Origin: SBAX01 sp043806315
GTDB taxonomy: Bacteria > Planctomycetota > Phycisphaerae > UBA1845
Assembly: GCA_043806315.1 (NCBI GenBank)
Contig: JAZDHF010000273.1
Span: 1 to 36,292 of the forward strand
Direction of reading: 5' to 3'
DNA: 36,292 nucleotides
Shown: one piece after another, positions 24,845 through 32,566 of the stretch
Numbering within the stretch: the stretch's first letter is position 1
Layout of the letters: every line of letters begins with the position of its first letter
Notes under the pieces: model-generated
The model's input: the letters and a program-made list of their open reading frames with translations, nothing else
The model's database searches: none
Told to the model about the DNA's origin: nothing
Position numbers and translations under genes: made by a program

Positions 24845-26242
24845 ATGCGTACGCGACTCTATCTCGCACTCTCGTGTGCCGTAGGTGTGGTTCTATCGGC
24901 GACCGTCGTCATGGCCGCCCCAGCGGACTCCCGCGGCGGAGCGAAATCGGGAAGATCGTCCATGCCGGTCGCCTCGCGCGGGGCGACCCGCTCCGTGGCG
25001 CCCATGACGGCCCCCCGCGCCGCCTCCATGCGGCCGACGGTAACTCAGAAGGCGTCCGCGTTCGCCCACGCTCCCGTGGCCGCGTCGCCTCGACCGCAGC
25101 TCTTTCGCAGTCCAACCTCTCGCTCCTACGCCGACCGGAGCTCGTCGAAGCCCCCGCAGTATTCCCAGGCCCGACCGCCGCAGAGTTCGAGCCGGCCCTC
25201 GGTCTCCCGCGTTCCGTTGATTCGCGCGCCGCAACCGGCCGCTTCAGACATGCCCCGCGTCAAGGCTGATCCGAGAATTACGCCATCGCCGCCGCAGCCC
25301 CGCGACTCGCGTCCGCCGATTTACACCTCCGGACCCGTCCGTCGACCGACGGGGGACGTCACGATCGGGCGCGCCGGCGATCATGGTTCGGGGTTTATTC
25401 ACATCGGAGCGAATCCCGCTCGCGTGGACGGTGTGGTGGGGCGGCATGGCTCCGCGTATGGCCGCTACGGCCACCGCGTCCGCCCGCCCTATGGGTACGG
25501 GCACTACTACAACAGGTACCCGCCGATCTACTACCCCGGCTATCGTTACTACAGCCCGTTCTATGGCTACTCCTACGCGACGGTCTATCTTTCCGAGCCT
25601 TACGTCGTCCGCGTGTACGATGACTCGCCGACCTACGTCGTCTCGACCTACCCGCAGCCCGTCGAAACTACGGAGACCGCACCCGGTACACCGCCGCCCG
25701 CCGCCGCGCCTCCGGCGACGGCGGAGTCGTATCAACCCCTGACGCCGCCCCAGGCGGCCTCCCCCGTCAGCGAGGGCAACGCCGCCTTCGCCGCGGGTCG
25801 CTATGACGAGGCCCGCGACCTCTACGTTCGCGCAGTCTTTTCCGACGAGCGCGACGGCTACGCCAAGGTCCTCTACGCCTGGTCCAATTTCGCCCTCGGC
25901 GACTACGACGTGGCCGCGGCGGCCATTCGCCGTGCGTTGCTGACCACGCCCGACCTGGTCACTTACCCGATGGACCTTCGCACGCTTTATTCCGACGCGG
26001 CGACGCTTGATCGTCAAACCGAGGCGTTGCTGCGTTTTCTCGCCGACCACCCCAACCACGCGGAGGCCCAGTTGGTGTGGGGTTACTTGCTGTATTCGAT
26101 CGGCCAAGCGGATCGGGCCGCGTCGGTGTTCAACAGTCTGGCGGGCGCGGATGCGAATGACACGATCGTGTTGCGCCTTCGCGACGCGGCCGTTCGCGCC
26201 GCACAAAGCCCATCGCCCGCACCCCAGACGCCTAGCCCTTGA
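24845..26242 (+). CDS. Exported basic/Tyr-rich protein with C-terminal TPR repeats
   Basis: 465 residues from ATG 24845, with GGAGG 6 bases upstream. Signal peptide 1-24, cut after 'VVMA'. Residues 25-170 are disordered, rich in Ser, Pro and Arg. Residues about 203-270 are very Tyr-rich ('YGYGHYYNRYPPIYYPGYRY'), then a Pro/Ala linker. Residues about 308-450 are TPR-like helices ('GNAAFAAGRYDEARDLYVRA', 'AIRRALLTTPD', 'HAEAQLVWGYLLYSIGQADR'). Similar tripartite proteins occur in planctomycetes; the role is unknown, perhaps an envelope scaffold. It has its own promoter and is convergent with the MATE gene. Confidence 0.8.
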   Translation: MRTRLYLALSCAVGVVLSATVVMAAPADSRGGAKSGRSSMPVASRGATRSVAPMTAPRAASMRPTVTQKASAFAHAPVAASPRPQLFRSPTSRSYADRSSSKPPQYSQARPPQSSSRPSVSRVPLIRAPQPAASDMPRVKADPRITPSPPQPRDSRPPIYTSGPVRRPTGDVTIGRAGDHGSGFIHIGANPARVDGVVGRHGSAYGRYGHRVRPPYGYGHYYNRYPPIYYPGYRYYSPFYGYSYATVYLSEPYVVRVYDDSPTYVVSTYPQPVETTETAPGTPPPAAAPPATAESYQPLTPPQAASPVSEGNAAFAAGRYDEARDLYVRAVFSDERDGYAKVLYAWSNFALGDYDVAAAAIRRALLTTPDLVTYPMDLRTLYSDAATLDRQTEALLRFLADHPNHAEAQLVWGYLLYSIGQADRAASVFNSLAGADANDTIVLRLRDAAVRAAQSPSPAPQTPSP

Positions 26243-26267
26243 GCCCTGAGCCTTATACACAATTCCA

Positions 26268-26470
26268 CGACCAGAGGGCCGGAGGCCCGACTGAAAATAG
26301 CCCAGCGTTTCAACGCTGGGAACGCGGCAGGACCTCGCGTCCAAGTCCCGTAGGGACGGTTGAACCGATCAGTCGTCCCTACGGGACTCGCTCGTCCCTT
26401 GCCGATCTTACCCCAGCGATGAATCGCTGGGCTATTCTCAGGGCGTCCCTCCGGGACGCGGCGGTCCCCT
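26268..26470. repeat. Cluster of REP-like palindromes
   Basis: CCCAGCGTT-TC-AACGCTGGG (26301-26320) and CCCAGCGAT-GA-ATCGCTGGG (26412-26431) flank a perfect 15-base inverted repeat beginning AGTCCCGTAGGG (26344-26358 with 26374-26388). AATAGCCCAGCG (26296-26307) and CGCTGGGCTATT (26425-26436) pair across the whole, so the cluster is itself an inverted repeat. A further GCGTCCC-TCC-GGGACGC is at 26443-26459. It separates convergent genes and could act as a two-way terminator. Confidence 0.75.
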
Positions 26471-26533
26471 TTCCGACTTGTGCATTAGGCTCAGCCCTTG
26501 AGCCGCCGGCGTCAATCCGGGCGGCGGCTCACC

Positions 26534-28000
26534 TCACACGCGCGTCTTGACCCACGCTCCGCCGGCGTAACGCAGTGACGATGCGCACGCCCGCCACAGC
26601 ATGTCGCCGAACATCCCCATCCACGCCCCCAGCAATCCCCACTGTTCGACGATCCCGAAGTAGTACCCGACCGGCACGCGGATGAGGATGGTCCCCACGA
26701 CGGTGATGAGCAGGGGGAAGCGCGTGTCGCCCGCTCCGCGAAGGGCCCCGACGTACACGATCGACGTGACGAGGAACGGTTGCAGCATCGCCAAGATACG
26801 AAATGGCCTTACGCCCGCCGCTTGGACCATTGCGTCCGTGCTCATTTGTTCGAAAATGAATCGCGCACCGAGGTAGAAGCCCGTCGCGATCGCTACCGCG
26901 AGCAGCCCGCATTGCAGGACTCCCTCGTGCCCCACGCGCATGGCCCGGCGCGGTTGATGGGCGCCGAGGGCCTGCCCGATCATCGTCGCGGTGGCCGCGC
27001 TCCAGGCCATCGCGGGCAGATACACGAACGCCTCGACACGGATGGCGATGATATGCGTGGCGAAGTAAATCTCCCCCAGCGGCGGGTCGGCAAGGCGGGA
27101 GATGATCGCCAGGAACATGAACTGCCCGGACCACATGACGGCCCCGTCCGCCGCCGCCGGGAGACCGATGCGAAGGATGCGCCAAGCCGACGCCCACGAC
27201 ACGGGCAGGTCGCGCCGACGGATGCGCACTCCCGCGCCGCCGTGGCCGAGAACGGCGAGCAGCAAGAGGGTCCCGCTGATCTGGGCGATGACGGTGCCCG
27301 TCACGATTCCGGTCACGCCCAGCGTCGGAAATGGGCCCAGCCCGTACACCAGGCTCCACGCCATCACCACGTTGATGACATTGAGCAAGGCGTAGATGAG
27401 CATCGGCGTGCGCATGTTGCCCACGCCGCGAAGCGCTGCGCACCCCACGATCATCGGGCTCATAAACAAGTACCCGACGGCGCCGACGCGCAGGTACGTG
27501 ACCGTGATCGAATAGGCGTCGCCGGTCATCCGGCAGTAGCGGGCGAACGCCGGGGCGAGCGTAAACATGGCGATGAACAGTCCCAGCCCCAGTACGGCTC
27601 CGAGGGTGAGCGATTGGTTTGCGAAGTGGTTGGCCCGCTCATGATCGCCCGCTCCCTCGTACCGGGAAACCAGCGCCGTCGTCCCCGTCCCGATGAGCAT
27701 GACCAGCATGGAGGCCAGCCACGACACGTAGGCCGCCAACCCGACCGCTGACGTCGCCGCAGGGCTGATTCGCCCGGCCAAGTAGGTGTCAACCAACCCC
27801 ACGAGCGTGTTCAGGATTTGCTCGGCGAGAACCGGAAGGGCCAGGAGAAACAGCGTCCGGCGTACCGGGCCGGCGGTGACCACCGATGCTAGGACCGGCT
27901 GTTCCGCCGGCTCAGCGGTTCCACCACTCGCCGGCCCCGTTCGGTATGCAGGCGAAGAAGGAGGTAAAATCGGTCCCTCGGCCATCCCGCCACCGTTCAC
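26534..28000 (-). CDS. MATE-family efflux transporter
   Basis: 488 residues from GTG 28000; an ATG at 27985 is a close alternative. After a hydrophilic, Pro-rich N-terminus of about 45 residues come 12 predicted transmembrane helices in two six-helix halves, starting 'LALPVLAEQILNTLVGLVDT' (the typical MATE first helix). 'ALRGVGNMRTPM' and 'ALRGAGDTRFPL' occupy equivalent places in the two halves, the family's duplicated signature. It should exchange Na+ or H+ for a cationic or polyketide-like compound at the inner membrane; the substrate is unknown. It is divergent from the PIN/TRAM gene and convergent with the TPR protein. Confidence 0.95.
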   Translation of the reverse strand: MNGGGMAEGPILPPSSPAYRTGPASGGTAEPAEQPVLASVVTAGPVRRTLFLLALPVLAEQILNTLVGLVDTYLAGRISPAATSAVGLAAYVSWLASMLVMLIGTGTTALVSRYEGAGDHERANHFANQSLTLGAVLGLGLFIAMFTLAPAFARYCRMTGDAYSITVTYLRVGAVGYLFMSPMIVGCAALRGVGNMRTPMLIYALLNVINVVMAWSLVYGLGPFPTLGVTGIVTGTVIAQISGTLLLLAVLGHGGAGVRIRRRDLPVSWASAWRILRIGLPAAADGAVMWSGQFMFLAIISRLADPPLGEIYFATHIIAIRVEAFVYLPAMAWSAATATMIGQALGAHQPRRAMRVGHEGVLQCGLLAVAIATGFYLGARFIFEQMSTDAMVQAAGVRPFRILAMLQPFLVTSIVYVGALRGAGDTRFPLLITVVGTILIRVPVGYYFGIVEQWGLLGAWMGMFGDMLWRACASSLRYAGGAWVKTRV

Positions 28001-28054
28001 CCGACCTTCGGAACCAGAGCCGGGACGCCGTTCAACAGGCTTCGCGACGACCCA

Positions 28055-28082
28055 AGTCTACCCCCGCAAGCCGACCCGTCAA
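28055..28082 (-). promoter_or_regulatory. Promoter of the MATE gene
   Basis: Minus strand: TTGACG (28082-28077), 16-base spacer, TAGACT (28060-28055), about 55 bases before the start. It partly overlaps a short hairpin CCCGT-CAAAAA-ACGGG (28075-28090). Confidence 0.5.
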
Positions 28083-28115
28083 AAAACGGGTTTCCAGTGA
28101 AGACGCGACAGCCGT

Positions 28116-28143
28116 TTGCTACACGGGCCGCCGCCGATATACT
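28116..28143 (+). promoter_or_regulatory. Promoter of the PIN/TRAM membrane protein gene
   Basis: TTGCTA (28116-28121), 16-base spacer, TATACT (28138-28143). This gives a leader of about 85 bases before ATG 28233. It is divergent from the MATE promoter 30 bases away, so the two may share control. Confidence 0.5.
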
Positions 28144-28232
28144 CCGCCTGGGCGAGCACGCTTCGTCGGCTTGATGGTTCAAGCCGTGCGCTCGCCCGCG
28201 AACGTCGCCGAGAGGACCAGAGGTTCCCGTCT

Positions 28233-29381
28233 ATGCGCGCCTCATCCACACTGCCGACCCCCAGCACCGAGAGCAGCGCCCGGACCAGCGTGATGTTCAT
28301 GATCGTGCTCCGGGTCGTTTTCGTCCTGGCCCTTACCGCTGTCGGCTTGACCCTCGCCTCCGATCAACGGCTCGTCTCCGGGGCCATGGCCGGACAGGGC
28401 GATTTGATCTTGATCGGGTTCATCGGTGCGGGGTTCGTCGTCCTCGCCCTGGATATCTTCGTGCCCCGCAAGTCGCTGACGGCCATCTCCGGGCTGTTTT
28501 TCGGTCTGATTGTGGGAATGGTCGTCGCTTATGGCCTGTCGCTCATTATCGACCTCCTCGCCGTCGCCTATGTTCCGGGCGACATGAGCCCGTCTCAGGC
28601 CTCCTTCTTCAGTGCCCTCAAGCTCGCCATCGGGGTCATCTGTTGCTACTTGGCCGTCAGCTTCATCCTTCAGACCAAAGACGACGTGCGCTTTGTCATC
28701 CCCTACGTCGAGTTCGCCAAGGAGACGAAAGGGGCCCGACCGATGGTGCTCGACACGTCAGTGATCGTCGACGGCCGCATCGCCGATATCGCCAACACCC
28801 ACATCATCGAGTCCGAGCTGGTCGTCCCCCGTTTTGTCTTGCAGGAGTTGCAGACCATCGCCGACAGCAGTGACAAGCTGAAACGAGTCCGGGGCCGCCG
28901 CGGCCTGGACATGCTCAACAAATTGCAGAGCAACGAGAACATCGAGATTCGTCTCCTCGACGTCGTCCCCGAGCGCAGCGCCGTCGACGCCGGCGTCGAC
29001 GAAATGCTCGTTGATCTCGCCCTGCAACTAAACGGCAAGGTCGTCACCAATGACTATAATCTCAACAAGATCGCCCAACTCCGCGGCGTCTCGGTCATCA
29101 ACATCAACGACTTGGCCAACGCCTTGAAACCGGTGGTTTTGCCCGGCGAAACGCTTTCCGTGAAGGTCATCAAGCCCGGCGAGGAGATCGGACAGGGGGT
29201 CGGCTATCTCGAGGACGGCACCATGGTCGTCGCCGAGGGCGGCCGGGAACGTCTCGGCGAAATCGTGGACTTGACCGTCACCAGCGTGCTGCAGACTTCC
29301 GCCGGGCGCATGATCTTCGGACGCCTCGACGGCGTCCCCATCCCCGAACGCCGCCGGCACAAGACGGACAAGGTACAATAG
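28233..29381 (+). CDS. Membrane-anchored PIN/TRAM domain protein (YacL-like)
   Basis: 382 residues from ATG 28233, with AGAGG about 9 bases upstream. Four hydrophobic helices lie at about 23-42, 56-76, 85-111 and 127-147. A PIN nuclease-like domain (about 168-298) starts 'PMVLDTSVIVDGRIADI' with D174 and has Glu205 in 'QEL', D256/E257 and D274 in 'TNDYNL', the acidic set that binds metal. A TRAM domain (about 308-370, 'GYLEDGTMVVAEGGRERLG') should bind RNA. This is the YacL/PilT-N-type arrangement of Bacillus. A membrane-tethered endoribonuclease role is inferred. All catalytic residues appear present. Confidence 0.93.
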   Translation: MRASSTLPTPSTESSARTSVMFMIVLRVVFVLALTAVGLTLASDQRLVSGAMAGQGDLILIGFIGAGFVVLALDIFVPRKSLTAISGLFFGLIVGMVVAYGLSLIIDLLAVAYVPGDMSPSQASFFSALKLAIGVICCYLAVSFILQTKDDVRFVIPYVEFAKETKGARPMVLDTSVIVDGRIADIANTHIIESELVVPRFVLQELQTIADSSDKLKRVRGRRGLDMLNKLQSNENIEIRLLDVVPERSAVDAGVDEMLVDLALQLNGKVVTNDYNLNKIAQLRGVSVININDLANALKPVVLPGETLSVKVIKPGEEIGQGVGYLEDGTMVVAEGGRERLGEIVDLTVTSVLQTSAGRMIFGRLDGVPIPERRRHKTDKVQ

Positions 29382-29485
29382 GATCCCGTGCCCATTAGAC
29401 CCGGAAGCGGGAGCGACCGGTCCAACCCGTTGCTTGTGCCCGTTCGACAAGACCACCTGGGGAAGGACGGATTTACCAAATCCCG

Positions 29486-29515
29486 TTGACGAGTATAGGG
29501 GTGGCGGGTTACAAT
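29486..29515 (+). promoter_or_regulatory. Promoter of the beta-helix remnant gene
   Basis: TTGACG (29486-29491), 18-base spacer, TACAAT (29510-29515). About 50 bases of leader precede ATG 29572, where AAGGA lies 6 bases upstream. Confidence 0.55.
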
Positions 29516-29571
29516 TGGTAGTGCCCGTCAGGCGAGCGTGAAGTTCACACGGGATCGCGAAGGAACACGAC

Positions 29572-29955
29572 ATGGCGCGTCATCAACTCGGGCTGCTGGT
29601 GGTTGTGGGGGTCGGTGCGGGGGCGGTGCTCGTGGGCCCGCGGGGCGAAGCCCGCGGGGAGACGATCCTCTACGTTGATGCGAACGCTGGCGGGCCGACG
29701 CACAACGGGTCCAGTTGGTGCAGCGCCTACCTGGAACTACAACCGGTGTTGAGCGTTGCAGCGCCCGGGACCACGATCCGCGTAGCGGACGGGGTCTATC
29801 GCTCCGATCCGTCGGGTCTCCCCAGGGCGAGGAACGACCGCCTCCGGACCCAACCGCTCTCGATTTGCATCCCAGGGCGCTTAGCAAGCCCAGCGCCCGT
29901 GAGGCAATATGGCGTTAGGAACGAAGTGATCGAAATAGCGGATGGAACAGCTTGA
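29572..29955 (+). pseudogene. Truncated parallel beta-helix surface protein (N-terminal part)
   Basis: 127 residues. A signal peptide (1-29) is followed by 'ILYVDANAGG' and 'NGSSWCSAYLELQPVL', then 'PGTTIRVADGVYRSD', the standard N-terminus of large planctomycetal right-handed beta-helix proteins. Those run to several hundred residues. Here the family pattern is lost after residue ~83, and the rest is Arg/Pro-rich sequence to the stop. The promoter and ribosome binding site are intact, so it may still be expressed. I infer a truncation or frameshift, but no neighbouring frame clearly restores the family pattern. Confidence 0.55.
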
Positions 29956-29981
29956 AACAGTGTACGGTTCTCCCGTATTTT
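29952..29981 (+). promoter_or_regulatory. Possible promoter of the IPTL/protease frame
   Basis: TTGAAA (29952-29957), 18-base spacer, TATTTT (29976-29981), 20 bases before ATG 30002. Moderate match, in a locally AT-richer stretch. Confidence 0.35.
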
Positions 29982-30001
29982 GACTGTTTTGGAGACCCAA
30001 C

Positions 30002-32377
30002 ATGTCGACGAGAATTTTTGCGGTGTTCGCTGCACTCTTCGTTGTTAGTACGGCACGGGCAGAGGTGTTTGTTGAACTGGTTCCGGATCGCTCGGGTCCA
30101 TATTTAGCCGGAACCTCCGTACATGTTGACTTCTGGCTCCGCAGTGAGGTTGCGTTCGACGCCGAGATCGGCCTTATCCAGTTCGACTTCTCGGTAACGG
30201 ACCCCGCCCTTGGGCTTGCGCCATCGTTCCTGTTTGATTACAGCTCAATCGAGGATGCCCACAACTACGAAGATCGGTTTCCCAGCCTGCCTGTGCCGTG
30301 GACCAGAAACTACATCTTATGCGTTTGTCCTGAGGCATTCCTGGCCTTGCCGGCTGGGGGCTCCCTTCATGTGGGAGAACTGAACGTACAGCTTCCGATC
30401 GAACTGGGCACGTACCGTCTCGACGCCTTGAATGCTTCCTATCCGACGCCCGAGGTCAGTGTCGCGGGCGGGATCATAGGCTTTCGCTATGACGATTGGG
30501 AGGCGTCAACCGGTGAAGCAACAGGGGGAACCCTCGATTTTATTGTGACTGTACCGATCCCGACGGTCTCGGGCTGGGGCACACTTGTTTTGACTCTTTT
30601 GCTAATAAGCTTCGGGACTGGCGTAATTCTGCGCCGAATCGGGCCTACTGCAACGGTGGAAGAGAGGATAAAAGGTGTTGGTATGAATTCGAATGCATCA
30701 AGGGCAACCGGGAGAACACGTAAACCGCGACGAGTCGCGTCGATAGTGTCCGCTCTGCTTTTACCGTCGCTGCTCAATTCGACGTTGTCGACTGCAGAAG
30801 AGGCGCCGGTTCCCAATACGACAGACGCGCCGGTTCCCTATACGCCTGTCTCCCTAAGCTCTGATTCCGGGATTGTCGGAGCATCGGGGCAAGGAACCGA
30901 TCCCGTCCTCCTGTTCTCGGACGTGATCGAAGTCAGCGGGGCCCCTTGGATTCGCCTGCTGTTTGCGGAGGTCCAACTTAGCGGATCTGCCGTCGCCGGC
31001 ACCGCATCTTTCGTACGAGTCTCAGGGCTGGATGGCGCCGTCCAATCCTTGGACTCTGCCGCGATGACCCAGTGGGGAAATAGTTCCGCGTACTTCAATG
31101 GCGATTCCGTCGTTGTGGAGCTATTCGCCTTTCGAAACACGGGATCGAACAGGGTCAGGATCGAAGAGGTTTTGGTTGGTGTGCAGGACGATTCCGGAGG
31201 GACCCCGTCGATTTGCGGGGTTACCGACGATCGCGTTCCATCGACTGACCCACGCGTGGGGCGCATTGTTCCAACTGGGTGCACCGTTTTCTTGTTCAAC
31301 GACCGCCCTCGCTGTTTTTTGACGGCAGGGCATTGTTGCGCCAGGTACCACCCCGGCGGGTACTTTGTTGAATTCAACGTACCGTTGTCCACTCCGTACG
31401 GCGCTATGCAACATCCCGGACCGGAGGATCAATACGCTGTGGACTTCGCCTCCGTTCGATATCGTAATGCCGGTATCGGGAATGATTGGTGCATTTTTTC
31501 GGTGTTTGACAACACCGCGACCGGGTTGAGCCCCTTGGAAGCTCAGGGGGCTTCGTATCAACTTGCCGAAAATGTTCCTCCACCTAGTTTCTCTACCGTT
31601 GGAGTCACAGGGTACGGGGTTGACAAGACCCCCCCTGGAATCGGTGGTTACTACAACGAGTATTCGCAGACCCAGCAGACCCATGCGGGTCCTTACGACG
31701 CCGGAGGCGCATGGACCGTTCGGTTTACCGTAGACGTTATGCCGGGAAATTCAGGGTCCGCCCTTGAGCATCTTTCATCTGAGTCGGTTTACGGGATCGT
31801 TACTCACAGTCATTGCTTCTTACTCAACGGCATCGCGACGAGGATAGATCGACCCGACTTGAAATTCCAGACAGCCTGCGGTTTATGCGGCGACGGCACT
31901 GACTGCAACAACAACGGAGTTCTGGATAGCTGCGATATCGCCAGCGGAAGCAGCCTGGACTGCAACAACAACGGCGTTCCGGACGAGTGCGAATCGCCCC
32001 TGGGCGCCTGTTGTGTCGGCGACACATGCACGGTTGTCCGACAGACTTGTTGCGACAGCCAGGGCGGGGCCTTCGCCGGCCTGGGAACGACGTGCGAGGC
32101 TGGGGCTTGTTGTGTCGGCGGCGCGTGCATGGTTATGGCGCAAGGGTGCTGTTCCAGCCAGGGCGGGGGCTTCATCGGCGAGGGGGTCACCTGCGACGAC
32201 TGCAATGGGAACGGCGATCCCGATGCGTGCGAGACGGAGGATTTACACCCCTGCTGCGTCCCGCCGGGGGGGCCGTGCATTCTGTGGACCGCGGAATGTT
32301 GTTCGAGTGTTGGCGGCGCGTTGGTCACGGGGCGGAGAGGGTGCACACTGTGGGCCTGCGACTTTATGCCGTATTGA
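30002..32377 (+). CDS. Single frame joining an IPTL-CTERM protein and a secreted trypsin-like protease
   Basis: 791 codons without a stop. Residues 1-20 are a signal peptide, and 21-184 a beta-rich domain. Residues 185-212 are an IPTL-CTERM-type tail ('IPTVSGWG', a hydrophobic helix, then 'RR'), which normally ends a protein. Here the frame continues, and at M228 (ATG 30683, AAAGG 7 bases upstream) a second signal peptide begins ('RRVASIVSALLLPSLL'). The second half has a trypsin fold: H444 in 'TAGHC', a likely D495 and S584 in 'GNSGSA'. Then come 'DCNNNGVPDECE' modules (634-664) and GACC-type Cys repeats (668-781). Either these are two genes sharing one frame or a real fusion that crosses the membrane twice. 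GC appears lower than in neighbours. Confidence 0.75.
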   Translation: MSTRIFAVFAALFVVSTARAEVFVELVPDRSGPYLAGTSVHVDFWLRSEVAFDAEIGLIQFDFSVTDPALGLAPSFLFDYSSIEDAHNYEDRFPSLPVPWTRNYILCVCPEAFLALPAGGSLHVGELNVQLPIELGTYRLDALNASYPTPEVSVAGGIIGFRYDDWEASTGEATGGTLDFIVTVPIPTVSGWGTLVLTLLLISFGTGVILRRIGPTATVEERIKGVGMNSNASRATGRTRKPRRVASIVSALLLPSLLNSTLSTAEEAPVPNTTDAPVPYTPVSLSSDSGIVGASGQGTDPVLLFSDVIEVSGAPWIRLLFAEVQLSGSAVAGTASFVRVSGLDGAVQSLDSAAMTQWGNSSAYFNGDSVVVELFAFRNTGSNRVRIEEVLVGVQDDSGGTPSICGVTDDRVPSTDPRVGRIVPTGCTVFLFNDRPRCFLTAGHCCARYHPGGYFVEFNVPLSTPYGAMQHPGPEDQYAVDFASVRYRNAGIGNDWCIFSVFDNTATGLSPLEAQGASYQLAENVPPPSFSTVGVTGYGVDKTPPGIGGYYNEYSQTQQTHAGPYDAGGAWTVRFTVDVMPGNSGSALEHLSSESVYGIVTHSHCFLLNGIATRIDRPDLKFQTACGLCGDGTDCNNNGVLDSCDIASGSSLDCNNNGVPDECESPLGACCVGDTCTVVRQTCCDSQGGAFAGLGTTCEAGACCVGGACMVMAQGCCSSQGGGFIGEGVTCDDCNGNGDPDACETEDLHPCCVPPGGPCILWTAECCSSVGGALVTGRRGCTLWACDFMPY
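30683..32377 (+). CDS. Alternative: trypsin-like protease as a separate gene
   Basis: If translation starts at ATG 30683, the product is a 564-residue secreted serine protease with its own signal peptide (about 37 residues), catalytic His/Asp/Ser at about 217, 268 and 357, two Asn-rich 'DCNNNG' modules and Cys repeats at the C-terminus. The S1/V8-like class is inferred from 'TAGHC' and 'GNSGSA'. This start makes better biological sense than the long frame, but the absence of any stop between the IPTL tail and here is odd. Confidence 0.5.
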   Translation: MNSNASRATGRTRKPRRVASIVSALLLPSLLNSTLSTAEEAPVPNTTDAPVPYTPVSLSSDSGIVGASGQGTDPVLLFSDVIEVSGAPWIRLLFAEVQLSGSAVAGTASFVRVSGLDGAVQSLDSAAMTQWGNSSAYFNGDSVVVELFAFRNTGSNRVRIEEVLVGVQDDSGGTPSICGVTDDRVPSTDPRVGRIVPTGCTVFLFNDRPRCFLTAGHCCARYHPGGYFVEFNVPLSTPYGAMQHPGPEDQYAVDFASVRYRNAGIGNDWCIFSVFDNTATGLSPLEAQGASYQLAENVPPPSFSTVGVTGYGVDKTPPGIGGYYNEYSQTQQTHAGPYDAGGAWTVRFTVDVMPGNSGSALEHLSSESVYGIVTHSHCFLLNGIATRIDRPDLKFQTACGLCGDGTDCNNNGVLDSCDIASGSSLDCNNNGVPDECESPLGACCVGDTCTVVRQTCCDSQGGAFAGLGTTCEAGACCVGGACMVMAQGCCSSQGGGFIGEGVTCDDCNGNGDPDACETEDLHPCCVPPGGPCILWTAECCSSVGGALVTGRRGCTLWACDFMPY

Positions 32378-32500
32378 CCTCCCCCCAATTCATGTACCAG
32401 CCGCTATAAAAGTCGGTGACGTTTTGCAGGCGCGCCGGGATCGATGGGCGGTTGACGACCGATGACGCCCGGATCAAACTCCGCAAGCTCTACCCGTCAA

Positions 32501-32526
32501 CCCTTGACAACGAATCTTGTCAAGGG
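32501..32526. promoter_or_regulatory. Perfect 10-bp inverted repeat (operator or attenuator candidate)
   Basis: CCCTTGACAA (32501-32510) and TTGTCAAGGG (32517-32526) are exact reverse complements with a 6-base gap. The left arm contains TTGACA, a possible -35. A second small palindrome CAACCG-A-CGGTTG follows at about 32528-32540. It lies 40 bases before the lipoprotein ATG 32567. Confidence 0.55.
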
Positions 32527-32566
32527 CCAACCGACGGTTGACGGAGCAACAACAGGGAGCGCACGG

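Noticed and set aside
25244..26344. Minus-strand frame of 366 codons opposite the Tyr-rich TPR protein
   Set aside because: The sense gene has a promoter, ribosome binding site, signal peptide and TPRs; the antisense frame is Arg/Val/Gly-rich noise.
26780..27751. Plus-strand frame of 323 codons opposite the MATE transporter
   Set aside because: It is very His/Arg/Asp-rich and not protein-like; the MATE gene is unambiguous.
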